This document shows, piece after piece, positions 26,566 to 38,674 of a stretch of 64,000 nucleotides of DNA (positions are counted from its first letter, which is position 1; the number at the start of each line of letters is the position of its first letter). The DNA is from Raphanus sativus. Lineage: Eukaryota; Streptophyta; Magnoliopsida; Brassicales; Brassicaceae. The DNA lies in contig NC_079513.1 in the NCBI RefSeq assembly GCF_000801105.2, positions 25,016,273 to 25,080,272 of the forward strand. Reading direction: 5' to 3'. The notes under the pieces were generated by a model. It did not search any database. It saw only the letters and a list, made by a program, of their open reading frames with translations, and was not told the origin of the DNA. Position numbers and translations under genes: made by a program.

Positions 26566-27244
26566 CGTCGCTGGAGAATCGAACAAACCCTAGATATCTC
26601 TCTCTCTCTCTCGACACACAATTGGGAACGGAGCAGATATGACAATAATGAACCGTGTGTGTTTACCGATGTGTCCTTATATCTCTCTCCCTGCCTATTT
26701 GCACACGTGACTCGGTCGGAAGATTACTTGGGCTAGTGAGCACATATATGGGCCAAGCCTGATATAAGCCCATAGTAATTTCACGAACACTTTTAGCCCC
26801 CGTTTATTTACGAACCACCTGTAATTAAATTCATAGGTTAATGTATTACCAAATGTACGTGTGTCACGTGACGCCTTTTCCGAATTAATAATCTTTTTTC
26901 CTGTACAGGATTAATAATTTTTTTTTGGACTAACAAAAAAAAACAGAATTATAAATATGTAAGTAAAAAGCTGTTAATCTTACAAAGCCGAAAATTTATT
27001 GGTAACATTAGTGCTGTATGTGTCTTAATCAAGGTTAATGATTACAAGTTTTCACAAGAGTTTTGAATAGATAATTTCCATCTCTAATGTTGTCAAGTGT
27101 CCTTAACGAAAAACAGAAGTTACCAGCCTCCAACTTCTTCAAAATACAAACGAACAATCAAATTCCCAACAAGAACAGTTAACAAAGTTCTGATTTGGTG
27201 TTCTGTTGAACTAGCATTACTAACCTATAGAGAAGAGGTTGGGA
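26566..27244. other. Upstream region of copy 1
   Basis: Promoter side of cystatin-related copy 1: a short CT run near the start, a TATA-like block around 26676-26685, CACGTGAC at 26703-26710 and GTCACGTGAC at 26863-26872. Further out lies spacer shared with copies 2 and 6 (CTACAAGTTT... near 27045). Confidence 0.5.
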
Positions 27245-27740
27245 GCATTCAAGCAAACAATTAGTGGTGGAAACTGAGGGTTCCGAGTGACGACTGAAGA
27301 AGGAAAAGGGAACATACGGATGCTCGCGAAGTTCGGGCAGGGCGACGTGATCCTGGCGTGGAATGCCGTCGACGAGAGGAGGAGGATCGATGGAGTAAGT
27401 GCTGTTGCGAGGTTCACGATCGATCCAATGATGATGATGATGGCATCTCCGTTTTAGCTTGAGAGTAATCTCCAGAACTCATCCAAGAACCACTGAATCC
27501 TGAATCCGCAATTTGGCCATTGAAAGTTTTTAACGGTTTATTTCGTTCAGACCCGACCCGAATCCAATTCGATTCGACCCGATCCATGGTCATTGATTGT
27601 AATGCTCGGTTTATATGAAGGCCAAAGGTGATTAAAAATTATTTTGGGTGAGGTGTTTTTATCTTCTTTGTCAGGGTCACAAAATTGTAGTATATTTTTC
27701 TTCTCGTCTATAGTAGCATCTAAATCTGTATGAGCTCTTG
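27245..27740 (-). pseudogene. Duplicated 5' end of the PP4R2-like gene
   Basis: This stretch is a diverged copy of 12545-13010: it carries the PP4R2-like start context, exon 1 and upstream promoter in the same orientation. From the ATG the frame reads MSSGDYSQAKTEMPSSSS and then meets an in-frame stop a few codons later (LDRS*). No downstream PP4R2 exons follow. It is a dead fragment that marks the edge of a segmental duplication. Confidence 0.88.
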
Positions 27741-28070
27741 TCAAAAAAAAATATGTACGAGTTCAATGTTTTAAAGCATCGGAAATCTTTTTTTTGAATC
27801 TACTTTCGTCTTTGTATCATACTTTCTAGTACATTTCTGATAGAAGTTGGTGATTAGACATTTTCACATCAAAATGAGTTGCTATTTCAATCTTCTACAT
27901 ATACTTTCATTCTTTACAAAAACTTGGTTTATGACTCTCTTTTTTTAAATCCTTGTAATTCTGTATATTTTGATCCTATTTCATTTATCATAATAAAACA
28001 TACAACATGTTCTACTTTGAGTATTATCATCATAATATGAATTTTTGTTGTTGTGTATGTTTCAAGAAAA

Positions 28071-28740
28071 TGGACGGTGATAGCAGAGACACTGGTGGTA
28101 TGATAGGAGCCCAAATAAGGTTAGAATTTGAATAATGAAAATTCATGAATGTTTATTTTAATCCTTGGTGTTTCTTAAGTTAAGATCTCTTTCATTCTTG
28201 CCTTCTTTTTCATTAATGTTTATTCAAGAGAAAAAAATTGGGGTATTATGTTTTCTTGTGTGTTTTGGTTAGAATTTGTTGATTAGACATTTTGACATCA
28301 AAATGAATTTCTTTCTAAATCTTCTGGATATACATCTTTTTTTACAAAAAACTTGATTTCCGGTTGTTTTTCTTAAAATCTTTTGTGTTCCATATGTTTT
28401 GATCTTGTAATCTCCTTCATTATAACTAACTTTTGCTCGTGAAGGTGTGAAAACTTCATGTTATTATACACATGTAAAGTCTTGATTCATGATCATGCTA
28501 TATGACTCTTGAGTGCACAAACTTGGTACATATACAATCAATTGTGTGTTTCATTACAAAGAAAAAACTAACTTTTATATGTATCATTGATTTCATCTGT
28601 TGGATACTAAATGTCATATTGGATAACACTTGAAATATTCTTTGAGGTGCAGAATAGTGGAGGACAGATTGGGGAGTCAATGGTCATGGTAGGATCATTA
28701 TCACTGGAACTACAGATGATGTTTTTTACATGCATGAGGT
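28071..28740 (+). pseudogene. Second papain-like relic
   Basis: A start remnant at 28071 (MDGDSRDTGGMIGA, then a stop) resembles exon 1 of the papain-like gene at 23543. About 550 bp later, 28640-28740 preserves the last-exon signature in broken frames: a Q-N codon pair, GHGRIIITGTTDDVFYM. The catalytic middle is gone. Flanking leader motifs are shared with 22.6-22.9 kb. It lies directly after the PP4R2 fragment, in the same order as the originals. Confidence 0.72.
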
Positions 28741-29021
28741 ATTTACATGTTAGATCACTGTGAAAGACTTGTTTCATTTTACTCCTTCATTTCTATTTAT
28801 GTATGTTTTGAACTTTTGAAATCCAATCCACTGTCTTTGTGAACACGATGGATAATTGTTTAAAAAACTTATATTCAGAAATCTAATCACTAGCCTATTT
28901 TTATATTTTTCTACGTTTCATGTTTATTATGCATCAATTTTCCATATATCTTTCATTCTGCATAAACTTTCCATGTAGTTTTCATTGTGTGTATGTGTTA
29001 TCTATAATTTCGATGTATGTA

Positions 29022-29940
29022 CAGTAAAAATTCTATAAATTAATAATGTTGGGACTTTGGTATTTTATTAAATTATAGAGTTATCAATTTACAAAAAAAA
29101 ATCTTTTTAGATTTTTTCTATTTTAAGCTATAATTTTTATATATAAGAAATTTTTTATGTTTTCCTTATTTTCTTCACCAAATATTTTACCGTCATATTT
29201 GGTTATATCAACATGAAATTCTTATTTTCTTCTTCTTTTTTCCTTATGTTTTCCTTCATTTTATATTTGTCTACTTTAATATTTGATTCCCTAAATTGTT
29301 TACTACCAATAGAACTTTTTGAGTCCAAACAATATTGAATGCTTGTTGAATTAGAATTCGAAAAATTATCATCCTCAAAATTATAAATCAACAACCTAAT
29401 TAGATAAGTTCTATATAAAATAGAAATTCTATAAATTACAACTCAGTAAATTAAAAATACAATAAATTAATAAATTTCATTGGTTCTGAGTTGGTCCGGT
29501 TCAAAATATGATACAAATATATAATATATTTTTTTTAGAAAATCATATGTAAATATGTGGTTCCATTAAAATCATAAATTAATAATATATATATATAGTT
29601 TATATAAGTATAAATAAAACATTGTATTGAGTTTTATATTCACAAATAAGTTCATTTTTATTGTTTCTTGTCACTTTACTATATTTTTGATAATGTTTAG
29701 TAGAAGTATATCTAAAACAACATTTGAAGTCTATTAAACATATTTCATATACACCAATCTGAATAATAAAACAATATGTAAATCAATTTTCTTAAATTTA
29801 ATTAATGTATATACATAAAATCTAAACAAAAAATATTTTTTGTAAATTAATAACTCTACAAATTAATAACTCTACAAATTAATAACTCTACAAATTAATA
29901 AAATATCATTGTCTAATTATTATTATATAACTTTTTACTG
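29022..29940. mobile_element. Emigrant-like (pogo/Tc1-mariner) element
   Basis: The ends CAGTAAAAATTCTATAA and the inverse ...CTTTTTACTG are flanked on both sides by TA (29020-29021 and 29941-29942). TA duplication plus CAGTAAAA(C/A)NTCTATAAATTAATA ends identify the Arabidopsis Emigrant/Lemi1 group. At 919 bp it is longer than typical Emigrant MITEs. The interior repeats the end motif near 29405-29480 and has three short AATTAATAACTCTACA repeats near the right end (29848-29898), so it may be nested. No transposase frame seen. Confidence 0.78.
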
Positions 29941-29996
29941 TACATTAATTTTATGACCATATTTGAACCTCTCCACTCAGTTGGATTGATGAGTTC

Positions 29997-30435
29997 TAAC
30001 CTTCTCCTCGTTGAGTTTCTTAACACACAAGATGCACCTGAATGGATCTTCTCCTAAAACCCCCTAAAAATCAAATACGAAAACATTAAAAAGTTTGATG
30101 TCGTTCATGGGATAACAAAAGAGGTTACTTGTGACGTTACCTTATTCTTCCATGCGGAATCGTTCGTACTCCTCATCGTCGGATAAGCGGTTCTCAGGGT
30201 CGTAGCAGTCGCAACCATCAAAGCTGTCCACATCCACTCCGGTTCCGGTTCTGGCATGTTTAATTAATTAATCCTAGGAGGTCTCACGACTCCTTCATCT
30301 TCTTCTATCTCGACACTCCATGCGCGTCCACTATCGCTATCGCTTTCCTCTTCCATGCTTTTATCGTATTCATCTTCGAACTTTCGTTTCCTCCTCCGTC
30401 GAAGCTAGCTTGGCCGTCACGTCGTCGCTTTTCAT
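29997..30435 (-). pseudogene. Cystatin-related protein, copy 2 (dead)
   Basis: The former start (ATG at 30435) reads MKSDDVTAKLASTEEETKVRR and then stops, because a large part of the acidic region is deleted with loss of frame. The SFDG/WKN end of exon 1 is still visible in another frame near 30135-30240. Exon 2 (about 29999-30066) has lost its middle but keeps the KKLNEEK end. Exon 3 is missing; AT-rich sequence and the Emigrant-like element follow instead. Confidence 0.82.
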
Positions 30436-30964
30436 CGTCTCCGAAGAATCTAACAAATCCTAAAAATCTCTTACCCTGGCCTAAAACGTACGTACATGCG
30501 TGTTGCATGTCTCTTTTCCTCATCCTCCCAATTAATAATCTCTTACTGTAAATCAAAAAGATTTTAAGCGTTTACGTGTACAAAGTTATTCAGACAGAAA
30601 AAAAAAGTTTTTTTTTTTTTTGCTATAAGACAGAAAAAAAAGTTACTGATAATTTAAAATCTTTTAGCTAAAACCTATATTTTTAAAAAAGGCGACTACA
30701 AGTTTACACACGAATTTTGCATAGATGATTCCACCTCGAATGAGGCATTATGGTGCCAAGACTGGTATTTGGCAATGAAAGCAAAAATATTCTGCTTCAA
30801 TCATCTTAAGATATAAACGAACAATCAAGACCACAATACAGTCAATTCTAAAGACCATAAAGTGAAAAGCTATTCACATAGCTGTCCTGCTATTTTACTT
30901 ACCACTGTTTTTTTTTTTTTGAAAAAGATTTTACTTACCACAGTTGCCGATATTTAGACCATGT
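30436..30964. other. Spacer with a micro retro-insertion
   Basis: Upstream flank of dead copy 2, A/T-rich, containing spacer shared with copies 1 and 6. At 30892-30942 the sequence TTTTACTTACCAC(T/A)GTT occurs twice, separated by about 20 bases that are almost only a T-run followed by GAAAAAG. This looks like a very short reverse-transcribed tail insertion. Confidence 0.5.
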
Positions 30965-33900
30965 TTTATTATTATTTTTTATTTTTTGATAAGTATTTGA
31001 ATTATCATAAAAATGAAGCTGTTTGTACATTTACAAGGCTAATAATGCGGTTGAGCCGTTTGCTGCCAAAAAAAGATAAAAAACAACAAAGAGGCTTTCA
31101 TGCTAATAATGAGATCACTAGCAGACAATTAAGAATATTTCAGCCATATTCCCATGAGAGGGCGAAATTTCTTACGAGCTCTCTTTGCTAGGAGGATATT
31201 TCTGAGCGTCCTGTCGATCAGTTTGAAAATAACCTGCGGTGTTGAGCATAGGTTGTTGTGCAGACGATTGTTACGCTCAAACCAAAGTCGTGTGACTGTA
31301 GTATGCACTGCTAAGCGACGAAGAATCAAGGGACATGTGCTGTCCTTTAAGTCGAGCCAAGAGATAAGTGCAGTCCATGTATGAAAGAGCAGGGGAGAGT
31401 ATCCTAAGTGCCTTATTACCATGTTCCAGACTTGTTCACTGAAGGAGCACCTTAGAAGAAGGTGGTCCCTGCATTCATCATACTGGTTACAAAGGAGGCA
31501 GACAGTGCTTGTTCCCGGGTCCCAAGTAGAAGTTCTATCTCGAGTAGGTAGACGGTTCAGCTGAGCTACCCACATGTGAAAGGCTTGGCTCGGGATGTGT
31601 CCGCTAAACCAAATCGCCTCTGTCCAGACTTGTTGATCTTCTCTGAGCCGTATGGCGTTCCAAGTATGGGACGCAGAGAAAGTAGTGAGGGATTGACCAT
31701 CAACTTCCCATCTGTATTTATCTGCGTCATTGGTTGAGCTGGGGAGAGAAGTAGAGCAGAGAAGTATCTGAAGATTCTCTGCAGCAGGGGATCTCGCTGG
31801 CCTCAATGACCATCCTGTTTCAGTACAACAATCTCGGAGCTTAGCATGGAGCGGGATTCCAATATGTCTAGGTCCGTTCTGTCCGAAGATATTTATCAGA
31901 GGGCCAAGAGCACACCAATGGTCAAACCAGAAACTCACAGAGAGACCATTACCAACATCACACCTTAGGAACCTTCTTGCTAGAGGCCTTAGCTTGAGTA
32001 TGGCTTTCCAAATCCAAGAAGCTTGCTTTTTTTCATCAATGCTCCATATACTTTCTCCTTGAAGGCGATGATGTTTTATCCAAATAGCCCACAGCGACTC
32101 AGTTTCAGAGTGAAGGAGCCATACTAGTTTCAGACACAAAGTCTTGTTCCATGAGGAGAGGTCCCTTAGGCCAAGACCACCTTCTGATTTTGGTAAGCAA
32201 ACCGATGTCCAAGAAACTTTTGCAGCTGCTCTTTTGGTAATGTTTCCATTCCATAAGAACCTGGAACACAAAGATTCAATAGCTTTGATACAACCTTTAG
32301 GCAAGATAAAGCTCGAGAACCAGAAATTGATTGTGCTGAAGATGACGGAGGACAGGAGCTGTTTGCGACCGGCATAGGTGAGGGCACGGGTCATCCAAGA
32401 AGAGAACCGTCTTTTGAGCTGGTCAAGGAGCTGTCTGTAATCACATATTCGTAGCTTCCTGTGCATCAATGGGAGACCCAAATACCGGACAGGGAGAGAG
32501 CCAAGTGAGAAGCCCATGTTCTTGAGTTCAGCAACCTCGATCTGGTTCATTCCTGCAGTAAAAAGCTCTGTTTTTGCTCTGTTCATAGTGAGACCTGACC
32601 ACAATGAGAATCTGTCTAGCGTGTCCGCTATCTGCTGGAGGGAACCAGTTTCTCCATCAAAGAATATCATAATATCATCTGCGAAAGCAAGGTGGGTGAC
32701 TTCCGGGTTTGAGGCAGACGGATGAAACCCAATAAGACCTTGACGGTAATCATTGTTGAGCATTTGCCCAAGAACCTCCATTGCTAACACAAACAGATAC
32801 GGTGAGAGTGGGTCACCTTGACGTAAGCCGCGAGAACCCCTAAAATAACCACCAAGTTCGCCATTCACCGCAACAGAAAATCTTGTCATGGTGATGCACT
32901 GAGCAATGAGGTTTACAAAGGAGTCAGGAAAGCTGAGGGCCTTTAGAATGAACAAGATGAAATCCCAGTTAAGAGAGTCAAATGCTTTCTTTAGGTCGAC
33001 CTTCAGAATAGATCTTTTGGAGATGTTCTTCCAGTTATAACCTTGGACAAGCTCTGTCGCCATAAGAACATTCTCTACAAGAAGTCTACCGGGAATGAAA
33101 GCAGACTGCGTGTTCGAGATAACACTACGAAGCACTTTCTTGAGGCGGTTCGCTAAGAGCTTAGCAATCACTTTGTAGACTGTGTTACAGCAAGAGATAG
33201 GCCTGAAGTCCGATATAAGGACAGCATTAGGCTTCTTCGGGATAAGAGTGAGAATGGTTGCATTCCACTGCTGTAGCAACCTGCCAGAAGTGAAGAATTC
33301 CTGAATCGCGTCAATCACATCCTGGCCTACTGTTTTCCAGTGGGCGGTGAAGAATTCAGCCGGGTAACCGTCCGGGCCTGGAACTTTGTTCTTAGGGAGA
33401 GCATAGAAAGCTGACTGTATATCTTGATTAAGGAGCAGCCAGAGAATCCATAACAGAGGGCGAGCATCTATATGGGACCAAGTCAGAGATGTCATCAATA
33501 GTTGAAGCTGAAGCGAGGTAATTTCCACCAAGCAGATTCGAATAAAATGAGACAACATGAGCCATGATCCCCTCCCTGGTATTAATGATGCCACCATCTT
33601 CATCCTTCAGAAATATAATTTGGTTTTGAGATGTCCTGGTTCGTACTTGCCTATGGTAGAACCCTGTATTTGAATCACCCTTGTCCAACCAGCAGACATG
33701 CGATCTTTGGTGGAAAAAGGACTCCTCCGCTTTAGCTAAGGTAACCCATTTTGCATAAGCTTGCCTCTCCTTAAGGCCTGCAGCAGCTGACGGCGAGGAG
33801 AGAAGAACACGCTGACATGTAGTAAGTTCATCAAAAGATTCTGCGACCCTTTTCTCAATATCTGAATAATTATCCTTGCTGAAAGTCTTGATGATGCTTT

Positions 33901-34205
33901 TCAAAGCTTTTAACTTTTTAGAGACCAGTAGCATCTTTGTTCCTGCAAACGGAAGAGAGTTCCAACAGTCTCTGATTATCAGCTCAAAATCTGGATTATC
34001 ATTCAAAAGAGAGTAGAACTTGAACGGTTGCTTTATCTTAGGCTTTTGAGCATCGAGGAACACACAGCATGGGCTATGATCTGATATGCCCGGGTCACCA
34101 AAAACGCCCAAAGAAGAAGGGAATGAGTCGAGCCATCTATCGTTTACGAGAATTCTGTCCAGCTTCTTTGAGATGACCGTGGCTCCATGTTTTATTATTA
34201 GCAGC
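30965..34205 (-). mobile_element. L1-type LINE, 5'-truncated and frameshifted
   Basis: Two overlapping minus-strand frames encode a non-LTR polyprotein. The upstream one (about 34205-33428) starts inside the endonuclease (KLDRILVNDRW, then GISDHSPC) and runs through the linker. The downstream one (33603-31129) holds the reverse transcriptase: LIPKKPNA, FRPISCCN, KVDLKKAFDS, GLRQGDPLSPYLF and the catalytic AFADD. It ends with a zf-RVT region (CLLCNQYDECRDHLLLRC). The frames overlap by about 175 bases, so one frameshift separates them. The 3' end is A-rich (T-rich at 30965-30990 on this strand). The 5' edge is placed where conserved cystatin spacer resumes. No clean target duplication was found. 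Confidence 0.9.
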
Positions 34206-34799
34206 TCCACTATAGACTCAATTAGATTACTTGGATTTTGGATCATGCTGCTATGAGAGCTTTCATTGTATAGTCAGCTTATGAAAGCCTCCATCATCTG
34301 AAGACCTTCCAAATACACAAGAGAATGCCCTTACAAATCATTTAATCAAAAATGCTAACTTATATTAAACATCAAAAAAAAATTATGTCTGCTTTATTGA
34401 CAGTTATTATCTCCGGTCCGTGAGTGTCAAGTGTAGGTATCCTCCCCATTTAATATCCAAAATATAGATAAACATCAAATATAGTTAGCAACCATGATTA
34501 AACTCAATAATTATACCGACAACTTAGAAAGTAGGGCCATGATAAGTCTTAATCCAAAGACATAAGACAAAACATAAACCATCTCGGACTCGGCTTGCAT
34601 ATCAGTGGAAAACATCATTTCAAATACCCCTTAATCTTGGTGTTCCGCGTCGACCAGCAACAACATACCGATTTTGCAATGACTAGATTGAAGATTTGAA
34701 ATTCAGAAAGACAATCATCCGAAACTACATAAAAATACTACTAAGTAATTACACTGAGAATAAAAGACTAAACATAAAAATACTTATGCAAGTCATAGA
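34206..34799. other. 3' spacer of cystatin-related copy 3
   Basis: Spacer that recurs downstream of other copies (GGATCATGCTGC near 34240, also near 38202, 41050 and 44477). It probably includes a 3' UTR of copy 3. Confidence 0.5.
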
Positions 34800-35660
34800 T
34801 TAGAGCATGCTAGAGGCTGGTCTACAGAGAATGGGAAATGGAGGTATTTTGTTTCCTGCAAAATCCATGGCCTTGGCTTGATACTCCACGGGAGGACCAT
34901 TAGGATACTCTCGAGCCATAAAGGTGATGTAAAGCTTCCACCCACCTCCTGGTTTAAGATTGCCTCTCACAATGCTTACAACTTCCACAGACGAACCCTA
35001 AGCAAGTAAAACACATACAAACACAGCATCCTATCTGTGAGTATCATATCAGGAAAAAGTTCATAGTTGAACAGATCAGCACCCTACTCACATTCTGCTC
35101 GTTGAGTTTCTTAACACAGAGGGAAGCAATATCTGTCAAATATTGCCTATTAGTCGTGGTTGTCCAGAGATCGTCCAGATCTCTAATGGGGTAGATGGAT
35201 CTGAATGGATCATCTATAAACCCCTAAAAAAATCAAAACAAAACCAAACACGAAAAGATTTAAAGAAAATTCATTGTGTGGGGATAATAAAAAAGAGGGG
35301 TCATGACGAGGTTACCCTATTCTTAAAGCACATGGTTTTATACTCGCGGAACTCTGCATACGCCTTGTCGCTGGAGAAACCTTTACGGCCGTCAGCATCG
35401 AATACCAATTCGTGGTCGTCGTAACTGTCCTTGTCCCACTCCGGTTCCGGATCTTGCAAGTTTGAATAGTTGATTGTCGGAGAGTCATCGTCTTCTTCGT
35501 CGGCACTCCATAAGTATGGGTTATTGCTATCGACTTCGTCTTCGTCTTCCATGCCTGTGTCGTCTTCATCTTCATCTTCGATCTCCTGTTTTTTAGAGAC
35601 AGAAGAGTCAGATTCCACCTCCGTCGAATCTCGTTTCGCCGTCTCATCGTTGCTTTTCAT
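34800..35660 (-). CDS. Cystatin-related protein, copy 3 (intact)
   Basis: Exons 35316-35660, 35092-35223 and 34800-34997 join to 224 residues without a break. The acidic N-terminus runs ETAKRDSTEVESDSSVSKKQ and then long Glu/Asp stretches; INYSNLQDPEPEWDKDSYDD precedes the first splice site. Exon 2 ends in SLCVKKLNEQN. Exon 3 has VEVVSIVRGNLKPGGGWKLY and ends KIPPFPILCRPASSML. It shares the YDDHELVFD variant with copy 4, so these two are the closest pair. The promoter contains a TATAAGGGCACATCGG block and GTCACGTGAC (35814-35823), 154 bp from the ATG. Family as copy 1; function unknown. Confidence 0.83.
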
Positions 35661-36693
35661 CGCTGCCGGAGAATCGAACAAACCCTAGAATTGTCTCGCT
35701 AACACACAGATTGATTAGGGGACAATATTAAAATGATACTCTTGTATGTATTTACCGATGTGCCCTTATAATATCAGTCGTTTGTCATAGGTCAACGTAT
35801 TACCAATACGCGTGTCACGTGACACTCTTTCTTCCCCAATGCATTTACTTGCCGCTTGCTTTCCCGGTTTTGAAATAGCATAGCTTTTCTATATAATGAT
35901 ATTAGTGGAGGGAACATATTTTTTTTTTGCTACTTCCCATCATTGATGATATGCTATTTTCCTCCCAATCTCATCTAAATATTTTAGGTATCATTTTGTC
36001 TGCTATGTAATGATAATATTCATCAAAAATTGGTAGACCACTGCGTGACTTAATGAACACGGAAGAAAGTGCCTGACAAACCCCGCCTAGCTAATCAGTA
36101 AAGTAATTTCGCGTCTCAATGGCCGTCTTTGATCTTTAAAATGTTTTTTGGCTTTGCAGGAATCAAAGCAGTCATAAAAATCACAATCCTGAAAATAATT
36201 TTGTTAGGGAAAGAATCATCCTCTCCTGGTCAATTTGTTATTATATAGACAGCCAAATCACCGTGTGTTTGGGCAATTAACGGTGAGCTTAAGTTTCAGT
36301 TATAGAATGGTCCATGTCTTAGATAACTTAACGTCCACGCAAAAAATAATATTTTACATCACGGAAGGTGTTTGAATGTTAAAAGAATAATCTACTATCA
36401 CATGATCTTTTTCTCACTCATCTCTCTTTCTCTTTTAGTTAAAATTATTTTCTTCTTTACAACATCAGATAAATCATACGATACAAGTTAAAAGGTAGGG
36501 CCATAAGTTTGAAGGCCAAAATAAAATTGAAAGAAAAACTAAAATCCACATGGACGCATGCTACTTATAACTGGAAAGCCATATTTTGATCTTCATCTTC
36601 CCCAAGAAGAGAAGAGCATCATACCCAATCTGCAATGGTAAGGTTGAATTGTTGAAGGATTAGGAATATTCTTATAAGCAAAGAACCCTATGT
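35661..36693. other. Spacer between copies 3 and 4
   Basis: Promoter of copy 3 followed by shared array spacer. Blocks such as ACACGGAAGAAAGTGCCTGA (near 36058) recur near 37990, 44172 and 44253, showing that the duplication unit includes intergenic DNA. Confidence 0.6.
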
Positions 36694-37606
36694 TTACTTC
36701 ACTTTCCCACAATAATTGACAACACAAATCATGCTAGAGGCACGCCGGCAGAGAATGGGTAAGGGAGGTTTTCCTCCAAAATCCAAGGCCTTGGCTTGAT
36801 ACTCGATGAGAGGACCATCCGGAGACTCACGAGCCATAAAGGTGATGTACAGCTTCCACCCATCTCCTGGTTTTAGATTGCCTCTCACAATGCTCACAAC
36901 TTCCACAGACAAACGCTAAGTACAATAAAACACACACACGCATCCTGTCTGTGAGTATCATCATATCAAATTACAGAAGAAGAAAAAAGGGGTTCATATA
37001 TATTTGATTAGATCATTTCTCACCTTCTCCTCGTTGAGTTTCTTAACACACAGCGAAGCAATATCACTCAAATATTGCCTCTTAGTCACGGTTGTCCAGA
37101 GATCGTCCAGATTTCTCATGGGGTAGATGGATCTGAATGGATCATCTAAAAACCCCTATATATAAAACAAAACCGAACACGAAAAAGATTTAAAAAGAAA
37201 ATTAAGAGTCATTTCATTGTGTGGGATAATAACAAAGAGGGGTCATGACTCATGACGTTACCCTATTCTTAAAGCACATGGTTTTATACTCGCGGAACTC
37301 TTCATACGCCTTGTCGCTGGAGAAACCTTCACGGCCGTCGGGGTCGAATACCAATTCGTGGTCGTCGTAACTGTCCACATCCCACTCCGGATCCGGATCT
37401 CGATAGTTTGAATAGTTAATCGTCGGAGATCTTACTACGTCTTCTTCTGCGTCGGTACTCCATAAGCCTTCGTTATCGCTTTCTTCTTCTTCTTCCATGC
37501 TTGTGTCGTCTTCATCTTCATCTTCGATCTTCGGGTTTTTAGGGACAGAAGAGTCAGATTCCACCTCCGTTGAATCTCGTTTCGCCGTCACATCCTCGGT
37601 CTTCAT
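36694..37606 (-). CDS. Cystatin-related protein, copy 4 (intact)
   Basis: Exons 37262-37606, 37024-37155 and 36694-36915 join to 232 residues. Sequence hallmarks are KTEDVTAKRDSTEVESDSS, INYSNYRDPDPEWDVDSYDD, then MRNLDDLWTTVTKRQYLSD and VEVVSIVRGNLKPGDGWKLY. The usual CRPASS ending is altered to CRRASSMICVVNYCGKVK, an eight-residue extension where the old stop was lost. The promoter has the same TATAAGGGCACATCGG block and GTCACGTGAC (37782-37791), 176 bp upstream. Closest to copy 3. Confidence 0.82.
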
Positions 37607-38674
37607 CGTTGCCGGAGATTCAAGCAAACCCTAGAGATATCTCTCTCTAACAAACAAATTGATTAGGGCACAAGGCAGATGGCAATATTAAAATGATACT
37701 CTTCGATGTATTTACCGATGTGCCCTTATAGTGTCGGACTCGGTCGTTTGTCATAGGTCCAATGTATTTACCAATACGCGCGTCACGTGACACTCTTTCT
37801 TCCTAATGCATTTACTTGCCGCTTGCTTTCCCGGTTTTGAAATAGCATAGCTTTTCTATAGTGATATTTGTGGAGGGAACATATTCTTTTGCTACTTCCC
37901 ATCATCGATGATATTTTAGGCATCATTTTGTTTGCTATGTAATGATAATATTCATCAAAAATTGGAAGACCACTGCGTGACTTAATGAACACGGAAGAAA
38001 GTGCCTGACCAAGCTAATCAGTAAAATAAATTTCGCGTCTCAATGCCCGTCTTTGATCTTTAAAATGTTTTTTTTGGCTTTGCACGTATCAAAGCAGTCA
38101 TTACAAAATCATAATCTTGAAAATAATTATGTTAGTGAAAGAATCATCCTCTCCTGGTGAACTTTTGATTATATATTAGACTCAATTAAACAACTTGGGT
38201 TTTTGATCATGCTGCGATGACAGCTTTCTTTCTTTTTTTTTTTATCAAAGAGCTTTCGTTGTTTATTCTGATGATGACAAATTACATCATGTAAGAGTAA
38301 GACCTTCCGAAATCCAAATACACAATAGAATGCCCCAAATTCGTTAGTCCAATTAAACAGAAATTTATTAATCAACAACCTAATGTTATACGAGCCTAAT
38401 GTTATACGAGTTTTATAAACATCAGATTTATCATCATCAAGTTATACAGTAAACATCTCCCCTCAATGCAATAGTGTCGAGTATAAATATCGTCCTTATT
38501 TAAATGTCAACAATGTAAATAAATACTAAACATAATTTAGACCATTATTAAGCTACATATTTATACCGTACAAGCGCCAAAGACATAGCTGGTGGCATCA
38601 AGACAAACCTATGCAAGTCTTTGTATTAGGACATGGTAGGGGCTGGTCTGCACAGAATAGGAAAGGGAGTGGCA
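37607..38674. other. Spacer between copies 4 and 5
   Basis: Array spacer homologous to 35.7-36.6 kb, then the 3' flank of copy 5. A tandem duplication of about 80 bp (about 38598-38740) spans the 3' end of copy 5. Confidence 0.6.

Noticed and set aside
31154..32725. Plus-strand frames across 31-33 kb
   Set aside because: Antisense shadows of the LINE reverse transcriptase frame.
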